Origin: Stentor coeruleus
Lineage: Eukaryota > Ciliophora > Heterotrichea > Heterotrichida > Stentoridae
Direction: 5' to 3'
Length of the DNA stretch: 64,000 bases
NCBI GenBank assembly: GCA_001970955.1
Contig: MPUH01000186.1
Location: 1-64,000, forward strand
In this document: in pieces, positions 1 to 10,534 of the stretch
Numbering within the stretch: position 1 is the first letter of the stretch
Layout of the letters: every line of letters begins with the position of its first letter
Translations under genes and position numbers: made by a program
Notes under the pieces: model-generated
Database searches by the model: none
Seen by the model: the letters and a program-made list of their open reading frames with translations, nothing else
Told to the model about the DNA's origin: nothing

Positions 1-216
1 ATCACCTTTATAAGCAGATTTACACAAATATCATATTATTATTTTGATATAAAATCTGAGTTTTCTTATAAAAATTACATTATCCTATGTAAACTTAATC
101 CTAAATTTATATTAAAATCATTCATTGTAGTTTTTCATAAGCTGTAATATTTTACTTGCTATAAAATTTCTATTTAGATTATCATTTTGGTAATTTCTCT
201 CACAACTGTTAAAATA

Positions 217-750
217 ATGAACAAAAAACTAAGGAAAAGTCTTTGGGGACTACAGTGGATTTTCCTAAAAAACGAGAAAAAAGTATTCAGAACTTCAGTT
301 AGAAGAACTTCAGAGTTAGCAGTTCACGAAGACTCAGTTGCAAGCGACATTGAAGATTTTCCTGATATTTCTATGAGAAAGCTTGAAGAATTTGAAATCC
401 CAACTATAAAAGTTGATAAAGTGTCGACTAGAGAAAAGTACAAAATGTCTCATATAGAAGACCTTCCTAATCTATCTTATAAGAATCCTCATATTCAATT
501 AGATGTTTTGGATACCCATTGGTCTGAGCATGAAAGAATACAGTTTGAAAGAAGGTTGGAAAGCGAAAAACATTCAAGACCCAAGACTGTAGAAATACGA
601 AGAGTTGTTTTTCCACAGAAAACCATGATAAGGCATAAAAAACCTGAATTAAATACTCCGGTTAGCAGAAGGAAAAATTATGGGAAATGGTTTTTGCCTC
701 CTAACAAATGGGAGCATTCATTGAATCAGCATTTGCAAAAGGCTAAATAG
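217..750 (+). CDS. Hypothetical protein, FAM47-like C-terminal motif
   Basis: A 177-aa protein starting at the ATG at 217; the frame is open back to 187 but that extension has no ATG. It is basic and hydrophilic with no membrane segment. The first part is low-complexity and charged, with two short similar acidic stretches (IEDFPDIS and IEDLPNLS). Near the C-terminus lies NYGKWFLPPNKW, which resembles the YGxWYLxPxxW signature of the FAM47 family; that link is weak and rests on one motif. It ends in TAG and no intron is visible. Function is unknown. Confidence 0.65.
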   Translation: MNKKLRKSLWGLQWIFLKNEKKVFRTSVRRTSELAVHEDSVASDIEDFPDISMRKLEEFEIPTIKVDKVSTREKYKMSHIEDLPNLSYKNPHIQLDVLDTHWSEHERIQFERRLESEKHSRPKTVEIRRVVFPQKTMIRHKKPELNTPVSRRKNYGKWFLPPNKWEHSLNQHLQKAK

Positions 751-1408
751 TATTACTTAATATATGGAATATTTATATATTATCTTATAGAAATGAAGTT
801 GTTTTTAGATTAATGATATTTTGTTATAAGATGACTATTAATGTGGAATATGATGTTAAATAGTTTGATATTAGTAGAATATATTGTTTGTAATAGGAGA
901 GATATAATGGTTGAGTGTGAAAATTGATGGTTGTTTTGGTTGTTAAAAATATGGTTGATTTTTGTGATGTATAGGTATTGATAATTTTTTCTATCCAGAC
1001 TCTTATGAGCATCATGCAAAAATAATATTCCCATAAAAATTAAACAAATCAGCAATTATTTATACAAATAATTATTTAACTCCTCAACTTATAAACTTAA
1101 TCTCTAATAAACCATCACAGTTTCCCTACAAATAAATTCTTATATATACTTAATATTTTATATTTCTCAACATCATAGAAACCAACCAATAATTATTTTA
1201 ACAACCAATTCCAATTAGCATTTCTATTCAAACCCAAAATCTATCTTATCGATTATAAAAAGTCATAAATCCAAACTTGCACTTCAAAACCACACAACAC
1301 ACCCAAACCAAAATAGCTTCACCAACAAAGCTATTTATAAAATAAAACATATCAAATAAATAATAATATCTAAAATAATCCATTTACAAATAATAATAAA
1401 TTCATCTA
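751..1408. other. Intergenic, no gene seen
   Basis: No convincing gene. The first ~250 bases after the stop at 750 are T/G-rich on the plus strand, then composition switches to A/C-rich and G-poor from about 1020 to the start codon at 1409. Short minus-strand open frames (810-1055) follow this skew and have no coding character. Confidence 0.6.
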
Positions 1409-2731
1409 ATGAACTTTAACAATACAAGAACATCAAGAAGGATTTCACAAAGATCTTCACTATTTAAAGATATGGGTTTGTGTAGAGAAATAGAAAAAGT
1501 CCTAAAAAGTTTAGATGGTCCAGTTGACATATATGAATTATTAGCAAATAGTCCGAAATCATATTCATTAAATATAATCCCAACTCTATTAAAACTTCCA
1601 AATAAAGATTCTATTTATTTGAAAACCGTTAAAGGTATAATAAAATCTGAGAAAAAAAAGTAATAACTAATTAGTTCAATTTCAGAGTTTTTCGAACTAC
1701 AACCTAATGAAGAAGGGTTGCCAAAATACATTCACACATCAGAAGAAGGGATTTCTATAAGTTTTTCAACAAAACATGCTCTTTCTCTATGGGGAACATG
1801 TACTTCCTCTAAACATATGATTCAAAAATTCATAATCCCCCAAGCGAGAATCCCATTTAAACTCAGGGTTTATTGGAAAGCTACAGAAGGTGCAAAGTAT
1901 TTTTCAATAAACTCTTCAATGAATTTCCCTAAAGCCCGTATTCTCAAAAGCAACAGCTTCAATATGATTATCCCATCAAAATTTAAACATAACCTTCAAG
2001 ATTTCCCATATGCTGGCCAAGTACTAAAAAGTTCTTTTAATTATTTTATGCCTGAAAAAAGTAATATAGCAAGTTGTCCAAGAAGTGTTAATATAACTAA
2101 CAAGTCAACATTACAAAAAGAACTTTTTTTAGCTAAATCTTCTAAAGATACAGTTAAAATCTTATCTGATGAAGTTATCGGTCAAGAAATTAAGTATATG
2201 ATGAATGATCTTGTTAATGCTATTAATCATAATATAGGGAAAAATGATAAAAAAGTTGTAACTGAGTTACTTGTAGATTTTCTTTTGGATGAAAGTGGGA
2301 TTTGGTATTTATATAAATGCAAGGGATATAAGATTGATTATATGCCATCGAAAACTTTAAGTGTTCATACAATTGGGTTTAAGAAAAGTGTGATGAATGT
2401 GAATTTCGCAAGAGGGTTTTTTGAGACTATTATTGAGAAGAGTAGAACTGCTGAAAGTGATAAGTTTTCGTTGTCGGCTTTTCAAAATAGATTGATGAAT
2501 ATACAAGAAAAAAGCAAAAAAATAAGTTTGAACAGTATGGAGTATTTTGATTTAAAAGAAAGTAAAAAAGCTATTATTAGGAATTATGTTAATAATGCTC
2601 CTGTTGTTAAGGTTCCAAAGACTGCTTGTAATGATTTTGAATCAGATGAACTTGAAACCAAAGTTAAAACTTTTGAAAAGTTTGTGTCGAATGCTAAGTT
2701 CTTTCATACTAAGTATGGATCTTATTCCTAA
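1409..2731 (+). CDS. Hypothetical ciliate-type protein, one 15-nt intron
   Basis: Two open stretches join into one 435-aa protein when a 15-nt intron at 1660-1674 (GTAATAACTAATTAG) is removed; the in-frame TAA of the first part lies in that intron. The downstream half has no ATG of its own at its start, which supports the join. No signal peptide or membrane helix. The middle carries a DESGIWYLYKCKGYK segment of the kind often seen in expanded ciliate-specific families, followed by a lysine-rich C-terminus. I do not recognise a named family and assign no function. Upstream sequence is G-poor, as for other genes here. Confidence 0.8.
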
Positions 2732-3078
2732 AATAGAATCCATGCAAAAAATTATTTATAAAATGCATTAACATGATTAAATAGAAAAATATTACACCGA
2801 ATTAAAAACTCAAAAGAAAAATTTCTCCATCATTATTTTTTCTTTTACTAGCACTACTTTCCTCTTCTTAAGTTCTTAGATTTTTTAAATATATTTTAAT
2901 ATCATTTCTCTTTCTGCAATTCATTTTAGGTGTTAAGGTGTATAACACTTCCTATTAAATATATCATCTTCAATTTTCATAAAAACTTATATTCTTCTAC
3001 ATAAAAAAATCATAAAAAAATCCTAACCCTATCTAATAAACACATCAAAAAATCTAATCAAAAAAAAATCCTTTATAA
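2732..3078. other. Intergenic, no gene seen
   Basis: A+T-rich spacer between two plus-strand genes. The part just before 3079 is A/C-rich and almost free of G, as is usual for 5' flanks in this window. Nothing else seen. Confidence 0.6.
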
Positions 3079-4068
3079 ATGGACATCTTTCTAAAACTTT
3101 CAGTCGCCACTTCATCCTGCTACAAAATGCAATGTAATTCCGGGTCTCAGTTCATGCCTCCATCAGCCTGTACTTTACTTGTAAACGATACAATGTACCT
3201 CAACCCTTGTGACCCAGATTATTCCTGTCAAATAGGTTTCGAAACATCATACTGCATCCCAAACGTAGAAATGCCCACAGCTTTATCATATCCAGGAGAG
3301 CCTTGCAAAAAAACCTTAGATTGCAAATACGGGAAATGTAAATACGGTTATTGTCAAGGTAAAGAAGAAAAAAAAAGTTGTTCCCTTGATGGAGAATGTT
3401 CACCAGGACTTTATTGTAAAACAGGCATATGTACACAATTATTATCAGTTGGTGAATCCCCTTGTATTACAGATTTTGATTGTGTAAATTCAGCTGGATG
3501 CCTTTCAGGAACATGTGTTTCATATTTTTCACTTGAAAATGGGGCAACTATTTCTCAATGTTCAGGACAATTTTCTTATTTTTGCCAAAGTGGTACTTGT
3601 TGGCAAAATCAGTGTATTGAACCTTTGATTAGTTCTAATTCAATACCAACACCTTGTGATGATTATACAACTTGTACTTCGAATATAACAAGTAATGGGA
3701 TGATATTTTATTCAGATTGTGTTTGTGGGAATAATCAATATGGGACGAAATATTGTTCACTTTTTGCTGGAGATGATTATTACTTTTTGTTTTTGTCATC
3801 GATGGGGAATTGGCTTAGTAGTGAAGTTTCAGGATTGTGTAATACAGTTAGGAGATTTGATTCTGATTGTATTAAACAGTTTTGGGATAAACCTAATTAT
3901 CAAGAACTTATGCTTTATTATATCAAAACTAACTATTATCCTCAGATACAAGCAAATGATGATTGTGTTAAAGACATATATACAAGTTTTTATTGGGATC
4001 TTATCGAAGAAATAACATTTGCAAGGATGGCCACACTTGGAATAGCTATAGTTCTAGCTTTTGCTTAA
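3079..4068 (+). CDS. Secreted or surface cysteine-rich protein
   Basis: 329 aa with more than 30 cysteines, many in paired CxxxxC-type spacings (for example CKYGKCKYGYCQG and CSPGLYCKTGICTQ) reminiscent of dickkopf- or EGF-like disulphide modules. The N-terminus is short and only mildly hydrophobic. A TAA directly precedes the ATG, so the start cannot move upstream without an intron. The last 15 residues are hydrophobic with no charged tail, which fits a GPI-attachment signal. Location outside the cell or in the secretory pathway is inferred from the cysteine content. It converges on the next gene with only 5 bp between stop codons. The coding strand drifts from C-rich at the 5' end to G-rich at the 3' end. 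Confidence 0.8.
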   Translation: MDIFLKLSVATSSCYKMQCNSGSQFMPPSACTLLVNDTMYLNPCDPDYSCQIGFETSYCIPNVEMPTALSYPGEPCKKTLDCKYGKCKYGYCQGKEEKKSCSLDGECSPGLYCKTGICTQLLSVGESPCITDFDCVNSAGCLSGTCVSYFSLENGATISQCSGQFSYFCQSGTCWQNQCIEPLISSNSIPTPCDDYTTCTSNITSNGMIFYSDCVCGNNQYGTKYCSLFAGDDYYFLFLSSMGNWLSSEVSGLCNTVRRFDSDCIKQFWDKPNYQELMLYYIKTNYYPQIQANDDCVKDIYTSFYWDLIEEITFARMATLGIAIVLAFA

Positions 4069-4073
4069 TGTTA

Positions 4074-4821
4074 TTAGAATGAGTTGTTTTTTTTTAGTTT
4101 TTTATAAAGTTTGAAAGTGGATTTAAGGTTGTCATTGTCTTTTTTCGCTTTTTTAGGATTTTTCGCGTAGTTTAAAAGTTTGGAGCTCAGTTTATCAAGT
4201 GTTGACTCTCGAGGTCTTGAATAACTTTCACTTCTCTTCGTCACTGGGGCTAAAAATGCTGAGAGTTCAACAATACGATCTTCACTAAAAACTAAAAGAA
4301 AACCTATAATAGCATTATCATTTTCGCTTTTATCGCATTCAACATAAAAATCAGATTCATAACTGGGACCTAAGGCTATAAGTTGTTGGTCTGTAAAAAT
4401 TCGAATTCCTCGTAAAGCTCGATCATCATAATCAACAACAAGTTTGTAAATGTGTTCATTTTCATGAAATCTTATTCCGCTTTGAGATGTTACTTCTTTA
4501 CTTTTAGCTATATGACCAATTCTTATTGGGTCATTATCTACTATCATTTTGATTTCAAATCCACTAAGCATATCATTACTCATATAGACTATGTTATAAC
4601 TTACATGTAAGATCTGTTAAAGCAAGCAAATGAGGTACATTTCGCTCATCAATACTAGTAATATAAGATGATGTGTTAGAAGTATTCGAAATACCAACGA
4701 GATATTCTTTTTCTATATGGCCTTAATAGGTAGTACTCAAGTCGTAATAGTCAACTTTCTGAATAAATTTTACGATTTTTTTTATTTTACTTTGATGGCT
4801 TTTGCATACAACAACTCCCAT
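4074..4821 (-). CDS. Hypothetical protein with two mini-introns
   Basis: The long open part covers 4074-4583, but the gene extends upstream through two introns: 16 nt at 4589-4604 and 15 nt at 4722-4736, read on the minus strand. Removing both gives one 238-aa frame from the ATG at 4821 (MGVVVCKSHQSKIKK). The central region alternates hydrophobic and polar residues like a beta-sandwich (LRGIRIFTDQQ, IIGFLLVFSEDRIVELSAF), vaguely like jacalin-type folds; I do not rely on that. The C-terminus is very lysine-rich. No signal peptide or membrane helix. Family not recognised. Confidence 0.75.
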
Positions 4822-4914
4822 ATATAATAACTATCATATATAAATCAATTATCCATAACATTTTACCAAATAAACTAAATCCCTCAGCATCTAAATCAAA
4901 TTAACTACTTTCTA

Positions 4915-5613
4915 TTACTCTTCAAACAGAATCTCAGCAAACTCTCCATTATTCAACAATTTCTGTCCATAAAACTCTCCATTCTCATTTATCTTCGAAG
5001 TAAAATGCCTATAAAAAGCAGAATGCCCAATCACAGCAACATTTTTATCCCTAGCTGCATCTCTTAACAATTCCTTACCTTTTATAGTCCTCTCATAAAG
5101 TTCTCTTCTCGATTCAACCACTTCAGGACTTGCATTTTTAATAATTTGAAGTAAACTTGACGTAGGATCATCATCACTTATCCTATCTATATAATGATTT
5201 TTCACAATATCTTTAATAAAATAATTATTCCCATAAAAACTCCAGTCAAAATAATCAAATCTTTGTTTATAATCATTTGGGTATTTAGGAATATCATGAT
5301 TTACATGTAACCATTCAGTAAACAGAGGTTGAACTATTATATGTGGCTTATTTTCATGATTTCTGTATATAATATCACATGTTTCAAGTGTTCTAAGCAT
5401 TGGTGAGACATATACAATTTCAATAGGCAAGTTTAATATTTGTTGTTTACTAGCTTCAATTTGTGAATATCCATTTTGAGTTAACCCTGGGTCTATATAT
5501 TCTTCTGTGTATTGAAAACCTGCTCCTTCTGGTGGATCCCCAGCTTTATGCCATAGTCCACTTGTAACATTAAAACTTGTTTGACCATGACGAATAAACC
5601 ATATTCTTCCCAT
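4915..5613 (-). CDS. Histidine phosphatase (phosphoglycerate mutase-like)
   Basis: 232 aa. It begins with the phosphohistidine signature IRHGQT (R8-H9-G10), has an acidic/arginine pair in YVSPMLRTLET, and a second catalytic histidine in VIGHSAFYRH near the C-terminus. This is the branch-1/2 histidine phosphatase fold, whose members remove phosphate from small metabolites or proteins through a phospho-His intermediate. The sequence does not decide the substrate; length and ESRRELYERTIKGKELL fit the broad PGAM/SixA/Ais-like group rather than glycolytic mutase. No targeting signal is visible. Its start codon lies 13 bp from the start codon of a divergent small gene. Confidence 0.88.
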   Translation of the reverse strand: MGRIWFIRHGQTSFNVTSGLWHKAGDPPEGAGFQYTEEYIDPGLTQNGYSQIEASKQQILNLPIEIVYVSPMLRTLETCDIIYRNHENKPHIIVQPLFTEWLHVNHDIPKYPNDYKQRFDYFDWSFYGNNYFIKDIVKNHYIDRISDDDPTSSLLQIIKNASPEVVESRRELYERTIKGKELLRDAARDKNVAVIGHSAFYRHFTSKINENGEFYGQKLLNNGEFAEILFEE

Positions 5614-5626
5614 TTTATTGTTATAA

Positions 5627-5806
5627 ATGCTTCTCCCAGAATCCTTGAGTAAAGAGCTCAGGTACTTGATTTATGGACTCATAGTTTTTCATATACTTAT
5701 GCTACTTGCATATTTCTGGGCTCTAAAGAAATCATGGAACACCTCGCCTGAAGCTCAAGTCAAGGAACAAATTAAAAATGCTGTCGCCCAAAAAAAGATT
5801 AACTAA
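5627..5806 (+). CDS. Small single-pass membrane protein, 59 aa
   Basis: ATG at 5627 to TAA at 5804-5806, with no intron. About residues 13-33 form one hydrophobic helix (YLIYGLIVFHILMLLAYFWAL) followed by a basic KK and an amphipathic Lys/Gln-rich tail ending in AVAQKKIN. Codon use looks like neighbouring genes and the frame ends cleanly. It is divergent from the histidine phosphatase with only 13 bp between ATGs, so the two probably share a promoter or overlap each other's leaders. Size and layout resemble small mitochondrial or ER membrane subunits, but I do not recognise a family. Confidence 0.65.
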   Translation: MLLPESLSKELRYLIYGLIVFHILMLLAYFWALKKSWNTSPEAQVKEQIKNAVAQKKIN

Positions 5807-5986
5807 GTTCCTTAACTAACCCCTTACAATAAATTTTATCTGCATCTTTTTTATAACCTTTATAGCATAGATAATAATATAATTCAAAAGCTTAGAATTG
5901 ATTTGATTAAACTCTTGCTTCTTAAAAGCCAAGTATTTCGATCAAAGTATTACTTCAAAATATTATATAGTAAATAACTACTCTTA

Positions 5987-6502
5987 TTATTTTTTAAGCA
6001 TAGTAAGTTTTAAAATATTGACTGATGATGTTGTAAACTGCATATATCTAAGATTAGACACATCAAGTATTTTATGTTGTTTTGTTTTTAGGAATGTCTT
6101 ACCTAATTTTGGATGCATAAATGATATACTAATAAGGTATTTTGGGATTCTTGAATATATCAGCTCATATTTCCATCTAAAGTAATGAATAAGCTGCTCT
6201 GGGTCATTGGTTAAAACTTTGAAAAAATCGATTCGGCTTCCTTGTTCTTCTTGGGATATTAAAAGAAGCATGATTTGAAGATTTACTATCTCGACTTTGC
6301 CATCTGTTTCTACAAGCTCGAAAGGAATCTTGAATTTCTTTTCATATGCTTCTTTTTCGATGAAGTCACCTTCGAATTCTTCTGGGATTTTTTTGATATC
6401 AGCACATTTAGCTTTGTTTAGTTCAAGATTTTCAATGTGCCATAAGAATATATCTATTACACCTTTGGTCTTGTAGTGGGCTTTAGTTTTAATATTCCCC
6501 AT
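5987..6502 (-). CDS. Hypothetical protein, 171 aa
   Basis: A single uninterrupted exon. The protein is soluble, mixed-charge and lysine-rich, with no signal peptide. It contains FKVLTNDPEQLIHYFRWKYEL and a C-terminal hydrophobic/threonine-rich stretch. The N-terminus MGNIKTK has Gly2 but lacks the usual serine at position 6 for N-myristoylation. No recognised family. The gene is followed at 180 bp by the convergent small membrane-protein gene. Confidence 0.7.
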   Translation of the reverse strand: MGNIKTKAHYKTKGVIDIFLWHIENLELNKAKCADIKKIPEEFEGDFIEKEAYEKKFKIPFELVETDGKVEIVNLQIMLLLISQEEQGSRIDFFKVLTNDPEQLIHYFRWKYELIYSRIPKYLISISFMHPKLGKTFLKTKQHKILDVSNLRYMQFTTSSVNILKLTMLKK

Positions 6503-6727
6503 TTTAGTCTATTATATAAAAATTTTATGTACGTTTTTATATTGTAGTATATTTTATTGTTGAACTTTTTACTAAATCAATAAAATCCCACAAATATTTT
6601 TTCTATCAGATATCCATCATAAATACATCAAAATAACATCTAAATCCTATGATTATAATTATCTTCATCATAAACAAAGCAAAATTTACATTTTCTAAAT
6701 TTAAAACTAAATCATAATAACCCTAAT

Positions 6728-8386
6728 TTACCTAATAACTTCCAATAAATTTCCACTATAATAATTCCTATCTGAAACTAATCTAGAATCTTCAATCATC
6801 TTCTTCATATCCTGCATAAGCGGGATATACTTAAAACTACCTCTACCCAATCCAAATTTTTTCTCATACTTCAACTCTAAAAACAACTCAGCCTGTCTTT
6901 CCCTATCATCCTTATAATAATTTCTCACACATTGTAAATAATAAGAATCCAAAATCACTTTTCTCTGATATATAGAAACATTTAATTGAAGCATTAATTT
7001 TTTTTTCTTAAGCGATCTTCGGATTTCAAATGCTTTACATTGATCCCAAAGAATGATAAGATTTCTAATTCTCGCATTTCTTATAATAAGATACTCTCTA
7101 AAAGCTTTCTGTATTTTTATAACCCTTCGATAAAAACTTGCTATTTTATTAAAAGTTTGATATGTTTTAGCTGTTTGACATATAAAATTAACCAAAGTTT
7201 TTTCAACACTTTTTCTAGCGAAATCCTTTGTCGTCGCATAATAAAACTGTATAAGTTTTAATCCTCTAAAAGATATTAGTTGGTTTATTGTATAGTTTTT
7301 TGTTGATTTACGATATGCTTTTTGAAGAGTCCGAGCTTTAATATTCATCAATATTGCTAATGTTTTTTTATTACGTTTATCCCAAATCATTTTATTAAAT
7401 ATCATCACAGCTTTATATGCATAGATTGTTTTTAACCAATAATAAATTTGGAATTGTTTATTTTGCAATACCTGCTCCTTTTTCTTTTCATCTTTTAAAT
7501 TCTCTATACGGATTTGTTTCCTATTAATAAAAACTAATGCTTTTGATTTTTTCTCTTCAAGCAGGAGTTTTTTCTTTATAAGGGCAAGTTCTCTTTTACA
7601 TACCCAATCTTTAGTTTTTCTAAAAGTAACCCTTGGAGACAAAATCCTTAAATTCAAGTTTTTTTCAATAAAATTTCTCTTGAGTTTCTCGCTTTTAACT
7701 CTTGAAATTGCTGGTTCGTCTATGTTTATATCGTAATTATGTTCTAAAATAGTCTTTTTACTCCTTTGTTTTGTAATTAAATTCCCACGGTTTTTGCCGA
7801 AATATGCTAAAAGTGTTAGCTTTGAGTTAGTTAAAGCTTTGATTCCGAGATAGACGAATTCACATCGAAAAAACCTTTCTGAGCTACGAAATTCGAAATA
7901 ATCAGTATTATATACTTGATCATGGTTTGTATGGCTTGGTTTTTGATTAGATAAAGAAAGATATGTTATAATTTTCCCACAGTTTCTTTTGATTAAAACT
8001 CGAAGAGGACTTTGTTTGAATGCACTTGGTATTTTTATATGATATAAAGCGCTTTCTTCTATATAAAAGTCGAGTTGGTCATTTTCATTGAGTAAAAAGT
8101 CTTTGTTTAATATTGGTTTAGTTGATGTTATGATGTCTAATTTACTTAATAAAGTGTTATAATCACGATATGGGAGCTTGGGTAGAGTTTTTATTTGAGG
8201 GAAATTATATGATATTTCTGAAGATTGTAAGGGTGAAGCTTGTGAATATTGAAGGTTTTCATTCATGGCATAGGAACTTATGCCATGTGAGGGACTTGCG
8301 GCACGGAGAGTACTGAGGGATTGGAAAATATCTTCGTCGTATAAATGTTGATAGCTAGAGCTTTTCAATATTGAATACTTGTTCAT
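6728..8386 (-). CDS. IQ-motif protein, probable calmodulin binder
   Basis: 552 aa in one exon. The N-terminal ~210 residues contain a mixed beta-rich region (LDFYIEESALYHIKIP, CGKIITYLSLSN) of a type found at the start of many ciliate IQ proteins. The second half is very basic and helical, and includes an IQ motif around residues 420-440 (VIKIQKAFREYLIIRNAR; IQxxxRxxxxR-like) plus weaker repeats such as RTLQKAYRKS. This layout fits calmodulin- or centrin-binding cytoskeletal or ciliary proteins. No enzyme domain is seen. Cell location is inference. Confidence 0.75.
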   Translation of the reverse strand: MNKYSILKSSSYQHLYDEDIFQSLSTLRAASPSHGISSYAMNENLQYSQASPLQSSEISYNFPQIKTLPKLPYRDYNTLLSKLDIITSTKPILNKDFLLNENDQLDFYIEESALYHIKIPSAFKQSPLRVLIKRNCGKIITYLSLSNQKPSHTNHDQVYNTDYFEFRSSERFFRCEFVYLGIKALTNSKLTLLAYFGKNRGNLITKQRSKKTILEHNYDINIDEPAISRVKSEKLKRNFIEKNLNLRILSPRVTFRKTKDWVCKRELALIKKKLLLEEKKSKALVFINRKQIRIENLKDEKKKEQVLQNKQFQIYYWLKTIYAYKAVMIFNKMIWDKRNKKTLAILMNIKARTLQKAYRKSTKNYTINQLISFRGLKLIQFYYATTKDFARKSVEKTLVNFICQTAKTYQTFNKIASFYRRVIKIQKAFREYLIIRNARIRNLIILWDQCKAFEIRRSLKKKKLMLQLNVSIYQRKVILDSYYLQCVRNYYKDDRERQAELFLELKYEKKFGLGRGSFKYIPLMQDMKKMIEDSRLVSDRNYYSGNLLEVIR

Positions 8387-8638
8387 TAATAAATATAAAG
8401 CGCATTATTAATAAACTTATTGAAAATTATTCAAATGATGAAAGAGTGGGATGAATTTTTAGAAATACTGAAATTGTATATGTAATTAATGAATTTTAAG
8501 CTTAGCCTTGCACCAATATCAAATTCCGCTCTAAATATCAAATAGTCAAATCATAAAATAAAAACTACTTCTCTGCAAGTAAACTTAAAAATCCCCATAA
8601 AGGGTATGTGCTGAAAATAAGAAAACCTGGAGATTTTG

Positions 8639-8833
8639 TTAGAAAATATTGACAGAACACAAAGAATCAGTGAGAATCATTGAAAATAATTGGTTAGCAT
8701 TCGGCTGGCGATAAGCTTTACCTAATCTTAATACATTTTTAGTCACAAATTTTAAGAAAACATTAAATTTGTATTGCTTACAATCATTTGAAGGCTTTTC
8801 GATTTTAGACCCATTTATTACTTTTGTTGTCAT
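8639..8833 (-). CDS. Possible small protein, 64 aa (uncertain)
   Basis: An ATG-to-TAA frame with fairly varied amino-acid use (MTTKVINGSKIEKPSNDCK...). It lies alone in a gene-poor stretch and has no recognisable domain. It may be a short gene, a terminal exon, or chance. I keep it only as a candidate. Confidence 0.25.
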   Translation of the reverse strand: MTTKVINGSKIEKPSNDCKQYKFNVFLKFVTKNVLRLGKAYRQPNANQLFSMILTDSLCSVNIF

Positions 8834-10177
8834 TTTTAAAAAACAAATTAGATGTATTATTTATTTAAATACATGCTTTGTATTGTATACTGCTGCGAAT
8901 CTAGCTATTCAAGAAACAAAGATTTCATATTGAATTTATTTTTACTTCGAAACTTTTTTCATATTTATCCAAAAATAGTTCTAAAAAACTTAGTGTTTTG
9001 AGCTATAAAATACTTTGATAATGATATATAAATTATAATCTTTATGGTATAAGATTTTTAGGTAATTTTTAATATCTTCATAAGTTTTAGTTTTTATAAG
9101 AATAAATTTTATTATCAGAAACTTAATTTTTTTCCTGAATTTTTTATGTATCAATTCAGATGGTGATTAAATTTTGATTAAAAAATCAGTGTTATTGTAT
9201 TATTACTTTAACAGAGTCTTATAATCACTTTAATAAAATTTTCATATCTAATGATAATTTTATTTCAAATTACTTAATTTGCTCTTTGCTTTTTGATATT
9301 ATTTTTATCATTGCTGAGTCCAAACTTCTTAATTCTTTGTGCAAGTTTGTCTTCAGTAATAACAGATCCAAACCTTCCAATAATATATTTTTACTTTTTA
9401 TTCCAAATTCATATCAAAATTCTAAACCTCTCAGCCCTACCTAATAGTTTTTCCTTTCCAATACCTACTCAAAACTTTTAAACTTATTCTTGAAGTTTTG
9501 TTTCACTGATATGAATAATAAAGCAATTAATTCAAGTCATAATTTTTCCTAATCATCATTAGGTATCATTTTCATATTTATATTCTCAAAGATTTTAAAT
9601 AAATTCTATTATTATCTTGGGTAAAAGTATATAAATTTATACTTTAGATATTTAGATATATAAAAAAGCACTGAGATCTTAAGAGATTATATTGTATAAT
9701 AATTAAAATTTATGATATAAAATTTATGGTATAAAGGGTAAAAAAAAGTATAAGAAGGTTGAATATATGTAAAGAGTTATTTTTATTATCGATATGCTTA
9801 TTATTAGTATTAGTTAGGAATTATCGCTTGACTAATCGGTATACTTATTATAATTATAATAATATAGCTGTTTTGTCTTTAATAAATTATGCTATGAAAA
9901 TATGTAGTCAGACTACTTTGATTGGTTTGATTATAATTATTTATATTTTCCCTAAATTTATACATATCATGTTTTAAAATCAAGTCTCCATATGATATAG
10001 TTCAATTTTATGAAATAAGGCAGTAAATTCAAATCATTGACACAATTTCAGATAGCATAATATTTTAAGAATGTAGGATAAAGTGCATACAGTCAATCTG
10101 AATATAGTTTAATATATAAAATATTAGAATATAAACTTCATATAATAAACGAATATGAATGATTATGCAAATATAAC
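8834..10177. other. Gene-poor A+T-rich stretch
   Basis: About 1.3 kb with no supported gene. Short open frames at 9293-9481 and 9759-9977 are Leu/Ile/Tyr-rich products of A+T-rich DNA, and the second lacks an ATG start. No tRNA, repeat array or paired 15-nt introns seen. Confidence 0.6.
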
Positions 10178-10534
10178 CTAATCTTCGTATACTATGATTT
10201 CTCTAAAACTTGAAAGAATGCTTACAATATGAGTGCAATCTGATTCTGATAAGCCAAATTCATCCAAAGTTAGTCTATAAATTGAAATCCACTCATCAAA
10301 TTCATCACCTGATATCCTTAAGTTTTTATGGAATTCCTTCATTTCACTTTTTGGAATTTCCACATTAGAAACCAGAGTCAATTCAAGAAGTCCTAATAGC
10401 ATTTCTTTTATATGAGAGATATTCTTGTCACTAAAATGATGATGTACAAACTCAGATTTTGTCAAACGAATATAGACTGCATTAAGGAAATCACTCCAGA
10501 AATCTGCTCCACCATATTTTTCAAATAGGTTCAT
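10178..10534 (-). CDS. Truncated hemoglobin (2/2 globin)
   Basis: 118 aa, the usual length for a group I/II truncated hemoglobin. It opens with LFEKYGGADFW, the family's N-terminal signature with a GG turn. Tyr21 sits where the distal B10 tyrosine is expected, and FHKNLRIS (His69) matches the proximal F8 histidine motif, followed by the conserved phenylalanine helix (DEFDEWISIY). Family members bind heme and handle O2 or NO; Tetrahymena and Paramecium hemoglobins belong here. No targeting peptide. It stands alone, with gene-poor DNA on one side and a ~580-bp spacer on the other. Confidence 0.82.
   Translation of the reverse strand: MNLFEKYGGADFWSDFLNAVYIRLTKSEFVHHHFSDKNISHIKEMLLGLLELTLVSNVEIPKSEMKEFHKNLRISGDEFDEWISIYRLTLDEFGLSESDCTHIVSILSSFREIIVYED

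Noticed and set aside
810-1055. Minus-strand open frame of 81 aa
   Set aside because: It lies in T/G-rich 3' flank DNA, is Ile/His/Ser/Asn-rich with no domain, and overlaps another frame of similar quality. Chance product of skewed composition.
9759-9977. Plus-strand 72-aa frame, hydrophobic
   Set aside because: No ATG at its start; Leu/Ile/Tyr composition is what A+T-rich DNA gives by chance; no neighbouring exon found.
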